Below, in pieces: positions 16,203-25,131 of a stretch of DNA of 39,311 nt. The translations under genes and the position numbers were made by a program. Numbering within the stretch: position 1 is the first letter of the stretch; every line of letters begins with the position of its first letter. The notes below the pieces were generated by a model, which was given only the letters and a program-made list of their open reading frames with translations, made no database searches and was not told where the DNA came from. This DNA is from Candidatus Caccovicinus merdipullorum (GTDB taxonomy: Bacteria; Bacillota; Clostridia; Lachnospirales; Lachnospiraceae), in assembly GCA_018715905.1 (NCBI GenBank), contig DVKS01000051.1:1-39311 (forward strand), given 5' to 3'.

Positions 16203-16356
16203 CTTGTTCAGCAGGAGAGGAAAAACTTATTGAGCGGCGGAGGAAAAATGGTTTTACACAAAAATTACAGAAACTTTCCCAAGGTGCGGTGTTTTTTATG
16301 GAACGGACTTGGTAATATTAGGGAAATATAAACTTAAAAGGAGTGGAGAAACTGTG

Positions 16357-16605
16357 ATGGAATCGCTGTTTAAACTTTCAAAAACTGCGTTTTCCTGGAT
16401 ACCGGGGAATCCGGTGAGAAAGGCACTGTATATGAATATCTTTCTGTGGCTTTTGATCGGAGGCGGGATCGGGGCACTGGCGGGAAATTTTTTTCAGATG
16501 ACAGAAGATGCCAGAAACTTGGTTATATGCAATTTGGGGGGCGGATTTGCCCTGGGGCCGGGGCTGATCGGCGGCCTTTACTGGTGGATGAACCACGATG
16601 ACTGA
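16357..16605 (+). CDS. Small two-helix membrane protein, unknown
   Basis: The protein is 82 residues from ATG 16357, or 83 from the adjoining GTG 16354, with GGAG 5-8 bases upstream. It has an amphipathic N-terminus (MESLFKLSKTAFSWIPGNP), a hydrophobic helix (about 26-44, MNIFLWLLIGGGIGALAG), a short polar stretch and a second glycine-rich hydrophobic segment (about 57-76) ending in WWMNHDD. I recognise no family. It lies between the divergent DUF362 operon and the ABC exporter, which has its own promoter. Confidence 0.6.
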   Translation: MESLFKLSKTAFSWIPGNPVRKALYMNIFLWLLIGGGIGALAGNFFQMTEDARNLVICNLGGGFALGPGLIGGLYWWMNHDD

Positions 16606-16668
16606 CTTATTTTTACGAGAGCGGCTGTGTCAATAGCACTTTGAAAACAAGGTATAGCAAATTCTCTC

Positions 16669-16697
16669 TTGTTCGTTACCGGCCCGGATGCTATAAT
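16669..16697 (+). promoter_or_regulatory. Promoter of the ABC exporter operon
   Basis: TTGTTC (16669-16674), a 17-base spacer and TATAAT (16692-16697), extended by TGC, predict a start near 16704. Confidence 0.7.
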
Positions 16698-16705
16698 GAA
16701 CATAA

Positions 16706-16731
16706 AGTGACAGTTTTTGCCTGTCATTTTT
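16706..16731 (+). terminator. Terminator-like hairpin at the 5' end of the ABC exporter mRNA
   Basis: TGACAG (16708-16713) and CTGTCA (16721-16726) form a perfect 6-bp stem with a 7-base loop, followed by TTTTT. It begins only a few bases after the predicted transcription start, too early for a classic attenuator, so it may protect the mRNA end or serve as a binding site. Confidence 0.45.
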
Positions 16732-16764
16732 CTGCAAAAATACAGATACGGAGAGAGAATAATT

Positions 16765-18564
16765 ATGAAAAGACTTCTGCGGTATTTGGCGGATTACAAG
16801 AAGGAGAGCATCCTGGGGCCTCTGTTTAAGATGCTGGAGGCAAGCTTTGAACTGTTTGTCCCCCTGGTAGTCGCCAGTATGATTGATGTGGGAATTCCCA
16901 AAGGGGATGCAGGCTACATCCTCAGGATGGGCGGTCTTTTGATCTTATTGGGTATTGTAGGTCTGGCCTGCTCGCTGACGGCTCAGTATTTTGCGGCGAA
17001 GGCTTCCGTGGAAGCTTCGGCGAATCTGCGAAATGATCTGCTGGCACATATTTTTCACCTGTCTTACTCGGATATTGACGCGGTGGGGACGTCCACGCTG
17101 ATTACCCGGATGACCAGTGATGTAAATCAGGTGCAGACCGGAATCAATATGGTCCTGCGCCTGTTTCTTCGTTCACCTTTTGTAGTGTTTGGGGCCATGA
17201 TTATGGCGTTTACGGTGGATGTAAAGGCGGCCATGGTGTTTGTGGCAGTAATTCCGCTGCTTTCAGTGGTGGTATTTGGAATTATGCTTATCAGCATGCC
17301 TCTGTATAAAAAAGTGCAGAAGCAGCTGGATCGGGTTATGCTGGCCACAAGGGAAAACCTGCTGGGAGTGCGGGTAATCCGCGCATTTAACCGGCAGAAG
17401 GGTGAAACTGTTCGGTTTGAGGAAGAGAACGGTATCCTGGTAAGGCTTCAGGTGTTTGTGGGGAAGATTTCAGCCCTGCTGAATCCTGTTACCTATATTA
17501 TGATAAACCTTGCTACAGTTGCAGTGATCTGGACGGGAGCTCTTCAGGTAGATGCAGGGCTTCTTACCCAGGGAAAGGTAGTCGCGCTGGTTAATTATAT
17601 GTCCCAGATCCTTGTAGAACTGATCAAACTGGCAAATCTGATCATTATTATTTCAAAATCTGTGGCCTGTATGAACCGGGTGGATTCTGTATTTGAAATT
17701 GAACCGGGGATCCGGGATGAGCATGGAGCAGCTATGGGCGGAACGGACAGCGGCGCATCCCTTGCCGACCTGAAAACAGACATGGCCGGTGTCCGGGAGG
17801 CCGGCACAGAGGCTGTTGTGGAGTTTCGGAATGTGTCATTTCTTTATGCAGGGGCCAAGGAGCCGTCTCTGTCCCAGATTTCTTTTTCTGTGAAAAGAGG
17901 CGAGACCGTGGGTGTTATCGGAGGAACTGGTTCCGGAAAATCCACCCTGGTGAATCTGATTCCGAGGTTTTACGATGCGGCTTCCGGCCAGGTGCTGGTG
18001 GACGGCATGGATGTAAAAGATGTATCTCTTTCAAGCCTGCGGGAAAAGATCGGCGTGGTGCCCCAGAAGGCAGTGCTTTTTAAGGGGACGCTGCGGGAAA
18101 ATATGCTATGGGGCAGGGAGGATGCCACCGATGAGGAGATTTACCAGGCTTTGGATATTGCCCAGGCCAGAGAATTTGTGGAGGATAAAGGTCAGGGACT
18201 GGAGCTTCCCATTGCCCAAAACGGAAGAAATCTGTCAGGCGGGCAGCGGCAGCGTCTGACCATTGCCCGAGCCCTGGTGCGAGAACCCCAGATACTGATT
18301 CTGGATGACAGTGCGTCGGCTCTGGACTATGCTACGGATGCCAGGCTGCGGAAGGCTATCCGGGAGAATACCGGAGACACTACGGTATTTCTGGTATCCC
18401 AAAGAGCAGCTTCGGTAAAAAATGCCGACCAGATCCTGGTGCTGGATGATGGACAGATTGTAGACAGCGGAACACATAGAGATTTGTTAAACCGCTGTCA
18501 GCTGTACCGGGAGATTTGTCTGTCTCAGCTGACGAAAGAGGAGGTGGAGCGGGATGCCCAGTAA
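16765..18564 (+). CDS. ABC exporter subunit with degenerate ATP site
   Basis: The 599-residue half-transporter starts at ATG 16765 (GGAGAGAG upstream). The N-terminal part (about 1-310) is a six-helix exporter membrane domain. The ATPase domain has Walker A GGTGSGKS (386-393), signature LSGGQRQR (from 490) and Walker B ILDDSASALD. At the catalytic glutamate position there is Asp515, and the switch histidine is Gln546 (LVSQRA). This is the non-canonical subunit of heterodimeric exporters such as TM287/288 and BmrCD. An unusually long, alanine/glycine-rich linker (about 320-355) joins the two domains. Substrates are often drugs or lipids; not deducible here. Confidence 0.93.
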   Translation: MKRLLRYLADYKKESILGPLFKMLEASFELFVPLVVASMIDVGIPKGDAGYILRMGGLLILLGIVGLACSLTAQYFAAKASVEASANLRNDLLAHIFHLSYSDIDAVGTSTLITRMTSDVNQVQTGINMVLRLFLRSPFVVFGAMIMAFTVDVKAAMVFVAVIPLLSVVVFGIMLISMPLYKKVQKQLDRVMLATRENLLGVRVIRAFNRQKGETVRFEEENGILVRLQVFVGKISALLNPVTYIMINLATVAVIWTGALQVDAGLLTQGKVVALVNYMSQILVELIKLANLIIIISKSVACMNRVDSVFEIEPGIRDEHGAAMGGTDSGASLADLKTDMAGVREAGTEAVVEFRNVSFLYAGAKEPSLSQISFSVKRGETVGVIGGTGSGKSTLVNLIPRFYDAASGQVLVDGMDVKDVSLSSLREKIGVVPQKAVLFKGTLRENMLWGREDATDEEIYQALDIAQAREFVEDKGQGLELPIAQNGRNLSGGQRQRLTIARALVREPQILILDDSASALDYATDARLRKAIRENTGDTTVFLVSQRAASVKNADQILVLDDGQIVDSGTHRDLLNRCQLYREICLSQLTKEEVERDAQ

Positions 18565-20326
18565 AAACACAAAGAAAATGGACCGGGCCGGCTCAGCCCG
18601 CACCTTAAAAAGGGTATTGAGCTACATTAAAAAATACCGCGTAAGCGTAATCTTTTCCATCATTCTGGCTACGATTACGGTGGCCCTTACTTTGTATGTG
18701 CCGGTACTCACCGGTCAGGCAGTGGACTGTATTCTGGGACCGGGGCAGGTAGATTATCAGATGCTGGTGCAGATCCTTTTAAAAATCGCTGTTATTGTAC
18801 TGATTACGGCAGCTGCTCAGTGGCTGATGAATCATATTAACAATCAGATCACTTATAAAGTTGTAAAAGATATCCGGACAAAGGCATTTAACCATCTGGA
18901 AGTGCTTCCTTTAAGTTATCTGGATCGCCATCCGGCAGGCGATGTGGTAAGCCGGATCATTGCAGATATTGATCAGTTTTCCGAGGGCCTTTTGCTGGGA
19001 TTTACCCAGCTGTTTACCGGTGTGATGACCATACTGGGAACGCTTCTTTTTATGCTTTCCATTAATCCGCTGATCACTCTGGTGGTGGTGGTGATTACGC
19101 CGGTATCTTTTCTGGTGGCCAGTTTTATTGCGAAGCGGACCTTCACCATGTTCCAGAAACAGTCGGAGGCCAGAGGGGAAATGACATCTCTCATCGAGGA
19201 AAGCCTGGGGAACCTTAAGGTGGTGCAGGCTTTTGGCCATGAGGCAAAGTCTCAGGAACAGTTTCAGGCTATTAACCGGAAGATGTCTGACTACAGTCTC
19301 AGGGCTACCTTTTTTTCTTCGATTACGAATCCGGCTACCCGGTTTGTAAACGGTTTGGTGTATGCCGGAGTGGGTACGGCAGGCGCTTACGGTGTGATTC
19401 GCGGATTCCTTACAGTAGGACAGCTCAGCAGTTTCTTAAATTATGCCAATCAGTATACCAAGCCTTTTAATGAGATTTCCGGTGTTGTGACGGAGCTGCA
19501 GAATGCCCTTGCTTCGGCGTCCCGGGTGTTTGCGCTGATGGATGAGCCGGCGATCCCGGCAGATGATCCGGATGCTGCGGTGCTTAAGGATGTGCGGGGC
19601 CAGGTATCTCTGGAGCATGTGGATTTCTCTTACGCGCCGGATACCAGCCTGATCGAGGATCTGAATCTTTCGGTAAAGCCGGGGCAGAGAATCGCCCTTG
19701 TGGGTCCTACCGGATGCGGAAAGACTACAGTAATTAACCTTCTTATGCGGTTTTATGATGTAAACAGCGGCGCTATACGGGTGGACGGCTGCGATATCCG
19801 AAAGGTTACCAGAGGAAGCCTTCGGGGAAGCTACGGCATGGTACTTCAGGAAACGTGGCTGAAGTCGGGGACCATTCGGGAAAATATTGCTTACGGACGC
19901 CCCAATGCTTCTTTGGAGGAGGTTATTGCTGCAGCTAAAGAGGCCCATGCCCACAGCTTTATCAAGCGTATGCCCAAAGGGTATGATACAGAAATCTCTG
20001 AGGACGGAGGGAATCTTTCCCAGGGACAGAAGCAGCTTCTGTGCATTGCAAGAGTTATGCTGTGTCTGCCGCCCATGCTGATCCTGGATGAGGCTACATC
20101 TTCCATAGATACCCGTACGGAGATCTTGATCCAGAAGGCGTTTTCAAAGATGATGGAAGGACGTACCAGCTTTATTGTGGCGCACCGGCTTTCTACCATA
20201 CGGGAGGCGGATATGATTCTGGTAATGCGGGACGGTCATATTATTGAACAGGGAACCCACGAAGATCTTCTTGCAAAGGGCGGGTTCTATGCGGAACTTT
20301 ACAACAGCCAGTTTGCGCCGGCATAA
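18554..20326 (+). CDS. ABC exporter subunit with canonical ATP site
   Basis: The 590-residue partner starts at ATG 18554, inside the end of the upstream gene (11-base overlap), so translation is coupled. It has a six-helix membrane domain (about 1-320) and an ATPase domain with Walker A GPTGCGKT (384-391), Walker B LILDEATSSID with Glu513, and His544 in the switch. Its signature is LSQGQ (from 488) rather than LSGGQ. Combined with the Asp/Gln changes in the other subunit, one composite ATP site would be inactive and one active, as in known heterodimers. A terminator follows. Confidence 0.94.
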   Translation: MPSKNTKKMDRAGSARTLKRVLSYIKKYRVSVIFSIILATITVALTLYVPVLTGQAVDCILGPGQVDYQMLVQILLKIAVIVLITAAAQWLMNHINNQITYKVVKDIRTKAFNHLEVLPLSYLDRHPAGDVVSRIIADIDQFSEGLLLGFTQLFTGVMTILGTLLFMLSINPLITLVVVVITPVSFLVASFIAKRTFTMFQKQSEARGEMTSLIEESLGNLKVVQAFGHEAKSQEQFQAINRKMSDYSLRATFFSSITNPATRFVNGLVYAGVGTAGAYGVIRGFLTVGQLSSFLNYANQYTKPFNEISGVVTELQNALASASRVFALMDEPAIPADDPDAAVLKDVRGQVSLEHVDFSYAPDTSLIEDLNLSVKPGQRIALVGPTGCGKTTVINLLMRFYDVNSGAIRVDGCDIRKVTRGSLRGSYGMVLQETWLKSGTIRENIAYGRPNASLEEVIAAAKEAHAHSFIKRMPKGYDTEISEDGGNLSQGQKQLLCIARVMLCLPPMLILDEATSSIDTRTEILIQKAFSKMMEGRTSFIVAHRLSTIREADMILVMRDGHIIEQGTHEDLLAKGGFYAELYNSQFAPA

Positions 20327-20359
20327 CTTTGGGGCGGCAGCGGCATGAATATATAAACG

Positions 20360-20405
20360 ACTGTCATGGGGGACGAGTGAATTCGGCTTCCATGGCAGTT
20401 TTTTT
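20360..20405 (+). terminator. Intrinsic terminator after the ABC exporter genes
   Basis: ACTGTCATGG (20360-20369) pairs with CCATGGCAGT (20390-20399), with one G-U pair, followed by a seven-T run to 20405. Confidence 0.9.
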
Positions 20406-20524
20406 GTGAGAAATCCGATAGAATTTCTATTATTCTTTTCATATTTTAAGGGAACAGGGAATGCGTTATTTCAACGTATAAATAGAAAAAATTTATCGAA
20501 GATAGGAGATTTTTATTACACTTT

Positions 20525-20531
20525 TGTCGAA
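20525..20531 (+). promoter_or_regulatory. Spo0A-box-like site upstream of the giant activase
   Basis: TGTCGAA, inside TTTTGTCGAAAAA, is an exact match to the known 0A-box core. A weaker relative (TTTATCGAAG) lies about 30 bases upstream. If transcription starts near 20566, as the alignment with the promoter at 3560 suggests, the site overlaps the -35 region, where Spo0A binds at activated promoters. The region 20406-20666 holds no gene. Confidence 0.4.
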
Positions 20532-20555
20532 AAATGTGCTACAGTAATAGATTGA

Positions 20556-20572
20556 TGATAGCAGGGTCAAAA
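20556..20572 (+). repeat. 17-bp motif shared with the L,D-transpeptidase promoter
   Basis: TGATAGCAGGGTCAAAA here matches TGATACCAGGGTCAAAA at 3562-3578 in 16 of 17 positions. At 3562 it starts inside the -10 box and covers the likely start of transcription. It may be a shared initiation-region or regulatory element. Confidence 0.55.
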
Positions 20573-20666
20573 GTTAAAAAAACAATCCGGTATCATAGAT
20601 TGGAACAGTCTGCAGATGAATCCATTCTGCCGGCTGTCTGAGAAATTAAGATTAGGAGCAGGGAAG

Positions 20667-23600
20667 ATGACAGAAATGAAATGGAGCGGCCGGCAGCTGC
20701 TGGTGGGCATCGACGTGGGCTCCACAACGACAAAGGCAGTTGCAGTCGAAAAAGAAAGCTTAAAAATATTATATTCCGATTACCGGCGTCACAATGCCAA
20801 TCAGCTTCAGAGTGCAGCAGATGCATTCCGGCGTCTGGAAGAAAAATTTCCGGGAGCGCGGATACGGGCCGCATTAACCGGTTCCGGTGCAAAGACTATC
20901 AGTGAGGTACTGAAACTTCCGTTTGTGCAGGAAGTGGTGGCAAATTCCATTGTCCTGCGGCGCAGGTATCCCCAGGTTAGGACAGCCATTGAGCTGGGCG
21001 GTCAGGATGCAAAGATCATATTTTTTCATAAAGAGAGTGAAGATGGCCCTCTGACGGTGTCCGATATGCGGATGAACGGGTCGTGTGCCGGAGGTACCGG
21101 AGCATTTATTGATGAAGCAGCATCCATCCTTAAGATCCCGGTAGAGGAATTTAATCAGTATGCGGCGGAAGGAACCTGCGTTTACGATATTTCTGGACGC
21201 TGCGGTGTTTATGCGAAGACGGACATTCAGCCCCTGATCAATCAGGGAATTGCAAAATCCGATCTGGCGTTATCTACGTTTCATGCCATTGCAAAACAGA
21301 CGATCGGCGGTCTGGCGCAGGGACTGGATATCGTAAAGCCGGTGGCATTTGAGGGCGGGCCGCTGACGTTCCATCCTATGCTGGTGGAGGTTTTTGCAAA
21401 ACGTCTGGGGCTTTCAAAGGAAGATGTGATCCGTCCGGAGAATCCGGAAACGATCATTGCCCTTGGAGCAGCCTGTTCATTGGAGAGTCTGTTTGCCGAT
21501 GATAAGCGGACTTTCCGGGCTGGCGAACTGGCAGATGCTCTGGAAAATTGTGACCGGTCCGGTGCAGGGCAGGAGACCAAGGCACCCCCTTTCTTTTCTT
21601 CGCAGGAGGAGAAAGAAGAATTTTTTAACCGCCATAAAAGACCGGAAAAAAGGCCGGAGTTTGGCAGGCAGGGTGAAAGGGTACGTGCGTATCTGGGCAT
21701 CGACTCAGGAAGTACTACCACAAAGTTTGTGTTGATTGATGAGAATGAGGAACTTTTGGATTCTTTTTACGCGCCGAACCAGGGCGAACCCCTAAAAGTG
21801 GCAAGGGATGCGCTTTTGGCTCTTCGGGACCGGTATCGGGATCAGGGAGCAGAGCTTGAGATTCTGGGAGCAGGTACCACCGGATACGGAGAACTTCTGT
21901 TTTCCAAGGCATTTCAGACAGAGTATCATGTGGTTGAGACTGTAGCCCATGCCAGGGCAGTGGAGAAGTACATAAAAGACGCCACGTTTATCCTGGATAT
22001 CGGCGGACAGGATATGAAGGCCATCTGGCTGGACCGGGGTGTTATCACGAATATTCTGGTAAATGAAGCCTGCTCTTCGGGATGCGGCTCTTTCCTGGAG
22101 AATTTTGCGGCCAGTCTGAATATTCCGGTAGATCAGATCGCTGAGGCTGCCTTTGCGTCGGAAAATCCGGCGGTTCTGGGAAGCCGCTGTACGGTTTTTA
22201 TGAACAGCAGCATTATCACGGAGCAGCGGAATGGGAAGCTGCCGGGAGATATCATGGCAGGACTTTGCCGGTCGATCATCGAAAATGTATTTACAAAGGT
22301 GATTCGCATCTCCAATCTGGACAGCCTGGGAGATAAGATCGTAGTCCAGGGCGGCACCTTTGAAAACGATGCTGTTTTGCGGGCTATGGAGCAGTATGCG
22401 GGCAGGCCGGTTATTCGGGCGCCATATCCGGGGATTATGGGGGCTATAGGCGCTGCCCTTCTTACGAAAGAACATATGCAGGAACAGGGGGTAAAGCAGA
22501 CTTTCCAGGGACTTGACAGCCTGGAGTATTTTTCTTATGAGCAGCAGGCGGATCTTCCCTGTCCCTTCTGTGCGAACCACTGCCGCAGAACGATTGTGCG
22601 GTTTTCCAACGGGGATTTCTGGATTACCAATAACCGCTGTGAGCGGGGAGAGATCCTGGGGGACCCGAAGGATGAAGCGGTGAAGCGCAGGCTTCAGGAA
22701 AAGAAAGCGGAGAAGGAGAGCGTTCCGAATCTTTTTGATGTGCGCAAAAGGCTGCTGTTCCAGGATTATCCTTATCCGCAGATTGAGGCGGATAAGCAGG
22801 TGACGATCGGAATTCCCAGGGTGCTGTCCTTCTGGGAAACCATGCCCTTCTGGACTGTTTTCTGGAAGTCTCTGGGATACAAGGTAAAAATTTCGCCGGA
22901 GAGTACCAGAAGCATTTATGAAAGCGGCCTTTCTGCCGTAACATCGGATACGGTGTGTTTTCCTGCAAAACTAGTCCATGGGCATATCCGCAGTCTGAAA
23001 AAGATGGGAGTGGACCGGATCTTTATGCCTTCTATCACCACTGTGGAATCAGAAAATCAGGAGAAGACCAGTCAGTCCATGTGTGCGGTGGTAAAAGGAT
23101 ATCCTATCGTTGTGCGGAATTCGGATAATCCGTGGGATCGGTGGAAGATCCCATTTGACGCGCCCCTGTTCCACTGGTACGGGAAGGAGGACCGGGAGAG
23201 ACAGCTGACTGCCTACATGGAAGAAACGTTTCATATTTCCAGGGAGCACACAAAACAGGCTATTGCAGCGGGAGATCAGGCCCAGCAGACATTCCGGGAG
23301 GAACTCTGGAAAGCCGGGGACGAAGTGCGGGAGACGGTAAGGAAGCAGGGAAAATATGCAGTTTTGCTGGCCTCCCGCCCATATCAGAATGACAGCCTGG
23401 TAAATCATGATCTTCCGGAACTTTTTACCCGAATGGGGATCCCGGTACTGACGGCCGACTCCCTGCGGGAGTCGGAACAGGTAGATTTAAGCATGAGCCG
23501 TCTGGATGTGGTGAACAATTACCACGCAAGGATGCTTTCCGGGGCTGTGCTGGCTGCGGAAAGTGAGAATTTGGAGTACGTGCAGATCGTAAGCTTCGGC

Positions 23601-25127
23601 TGCGGTCATGATGCGTATCTTTCAGATGAGATTGTGCGCATTATGCGGGAAATCTCCGGAAAAACACCGCTGATCCTTAAGCTGGATGAGAGCGATATCC
23701 AGGGACCGTTAAGAATCCGGGTGAATTCCTTTGTGGAAACTGTATCCATGAGACGAAAGAGAGGAGAGCATATTCAGGCAAAAGCCCTTTCTGACCCTTA
23801 TCCGGTTAAATTTACCAAAAGGGACCGAAAGGAGAAGATCGTGCTGGTACCCAATACCTCTCACGCATTCTGCCGCGTTATGTCGGCGGCTCTTTCCGGC
23901 CAGGGACTTAAGGCGGAACCTCTGGCTATCGGGCGGGAGGAGGCGATCCGTCTGGGAAAACAGTATGTTCACAACGATATCTGTTTCCCGGCGCAGATTG
24001 TGATCGGAGAGGCTCTTGCCGCTCTGCGGAGTGGAAAGTATAACGGGAAAGATGTGGCTATTGGTATGGGAAAATACATCGGGGACTGCCGTCTGACTCA
24101 CTACAGCGCGCTCTTAAGGAAAGCGCTGGACGATGCCGGCTATTCCCATGTCCCCATTATCACCAATGACGATGTGGACTGCCACCATATGCATCCGGGA
24201 TTCCGCATGAATCTGGTCTCGGCTCTGCGCATTGCCTTTTCTCTTCCCATGATTGATGTTCTGGAAGAACTTCTCCGGAAGATCCGGCCATACGAAAAAA
24301 CAGCCGGAAGTACAGAGGTCGCTTTTGAAAAAGCGATGGACCAGGTGATTTCCGGACTGGAAAAACACGGGATCCCGGGAGCCAGAAAAGGCTTTGAAAA
24401 AGCCATCCAGATCATGAAAGAGGTGGAATATGACCGTACAAATCCAAGACCCAGAGTGCTGATCGTAGGTGAGTATCTTTTGAATTTCCATCCGGGAGCC
24501 AACCACGATATTGAAAAGTATCTGGAGAAAAATGGATTTGAGATTATCGAGGCGCGGATGACGGACGTAATCCGGAAAACCTATTTTTACCAGGATTCCC
24601 AGGTAAAGGAGTATCATTTAAAGAAGCCGTTTATGCAGAAAGCATGGCTGCGCACGGCAGATACAGCCTTTGAACTGGCTCATGACATGACAGATGCCGT
24701 GGCAAAGGCCCATCCTTTATATACGCCGGCATGCCGGATGGGAGATCTGGTAAAGGCCAGCGACCCTATCATTCATCACACCTTTGATGCCGGTGAGGGC
24801 GTGCTGATACCCGGCGAGATCCTTCACCATGCAAAACAGGGATGCCGGTCTTTCGTGATCCTTCAGCCTTTCGGCTGTCTGCCAAACCACGTGGTTGGAA
24901 GAGGAATTGCCAAGCGGTTGAAAGAGATGTACCCGGATGCCCAGATCCTTCCTTTGGACTACGATCCGGACGTAAGCTTTGCCAATATCGAAAACCGCCT
25001 GCAGATGCTGATCATGAATAACCGAAAGGAAATCCGGCGGACAGAAGCAGCGGAAGAGACGGTGAAGGAAAAGAAAGCGTATAAGAGATGGGGAGGAAAG
25101 GCAGAAGGAATGTTTGGGGGAGCGTGA
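20667..25127 (+). CDS. Giant acyl-CoA-dehydratase-type activase (two ATPase modules, DUF2229)
   Basis: The start ATG 20667 (AGGAG 8 bases upstream) gives 1486 residues. Two ASKHA ATPase modules of the BadF/HgdC type stand in tandem: module 1 (about 12-290; GIDVGSTTTKAV, GGQDAK, Cys140 in NGSCAGGTGAF, Cys179 in GRCGVYAK) and module 2 (about 342-600; GIDSGSTTTKF, IGGQDMKAI, Cys469 in ACSSGCGSF, Cys508 in GSRCTVF). In HgdC two such cysteines bind one [4Fe-4S] cluster between the subunits of a dimer. A DUF2229-type region starts near 713 (IGIPRVLSFWETMPFW), followed by an HgdB-like cysteine-containing part with DICFPAQIVIG. Activases use ATP to push one electron into radical dehydratases; this all-in-one clostridial form has no assigned substrate. 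A helicase gene follows after 4 bases. Confidence 0.9.
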   Translation: MTEMKWSGRQLLVGIDVGSTTTKAVAVEKESLKILYSDYRRHNANQLQSAADAFRRLEEKFPGARIRAALTGSGAKTISEVLKLPFVQEVVANSIVLRRRYPQVRTAIELGGQDAKIIFFHKESEDGPLTVSDMRMNGSCAGGTGAFIDEAASILKIPVEEFNQYAAEGTCVYDISGRCGVYAKTDIQPLINQGIAKSDLALSTFHAIAKQTIGGLAQGLDIVKPVAFEGGPLTFHPMLVEVFAKRLGLSKEDVIRPENPETIIALGAACSLESLFADDKRTFRAGELADALENCDRSGAGQETKAPPFFSSQEEKEEFFNRHKRPEKRPEFGRQGERVRAYLGIDSGSTTTKFVLIDENEELLDSFYAPNQGEPLKVARDALLALRDRYRDQGAELEILGAGTTGYGELLFSKAFQTEYHVVETVAHARAVEKYIKDATFILDIGGQDMKAIWLDRGVITNILVNEACSSGCGSFLENFAASLNIPVDQIAEAAFASENPAVLGSRCTVFMNSSIITEQRNGKLPGDIMAGLCRSIIENVFTKVIRISNLDSLGDKIVVQGGTFENDAVLRAMEQYAGRPVIRAPYPGIMGAIGAALLTKEHMQEQGVKQTFQGLDSLEYFSYEQQADLPCPFCANHCRRTIVRFSNGDFWITNNRCERGEILGDPKDEAVKRRLQEKKAEKESVPNLFDVRKRLLFQDYPYPQIEADKQVTIGIPRVLSFWETMPFWTVFWKSLGYKVKISPESTRSIYESGLSAVTSDTVCFPAKLVHGHIRSLKKMGVDRIFMPSITTVESENQEKTSQSMCAVVKGYPIVVRNSDNPWDRWKIPFDAPLFHWYGKEDRERQLTAYMEETFHISREHTKQAIAAGDQAQQTFREELWKAGDEVRETVRKQGKYAVLLASRPYQNDSLVNHDLPELFTRMGIPVLTADSLRESEQVDLSMSRLDVVNNYHARMLSGAVLAAESENLEYVQIVSFGCGHDAYLSDEIVRIMREISGKTPLILKLDESDIQGPLRIRVNSFVETVSMRRKRGEHIQAKALSDPYPVKFTKRDRKEKIVLVPNTSHAFCRVMSAALSGQGLKAEPLAIGREEAIRLGKQYVHNDICFPAQIVIGEALAALRSGKYNGKDVAIGMGKYIGDCRLTHYSALLRKALDDAGYSHVPIITNDDVDCHHMHPGFRMNLVSALRIAFSLPMIDVLEELLRKIRPYEKTAGSTEVAFEKAMDQVISGLEKHGIPGARKGFEKAIQIMKEVEYDRTNPRPRVLIVGEYLLNFHPGANHDIEKYLEKNGFEIIEARMTDVIRKTYFYQDSQVKEYHLKKPFMQKAWLRTADTAFELAHDMTDAVAKAHPLYTPACRMGDLVKASDPIIHHTFDAGEGVLIPGEILHHAKQGCRSFVILQPFGCLPNHVVGRGIAKRLKEMYPDAQILPLDYDPDVSFANIENRLQMLIMNNRKEIRRTEAAEETVKEKKAYKRWGGKAEGMFGGA

Positions 25128-25131
25128 TAGG

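Noticed and set aside
16079..16315. ORF of 78 codons upstream of the small membrane protein
   Set aside because: It overlaps the DUF362 start and promoter on the other strand, lacks a ribosome binding site, and its composition is not protein-like.
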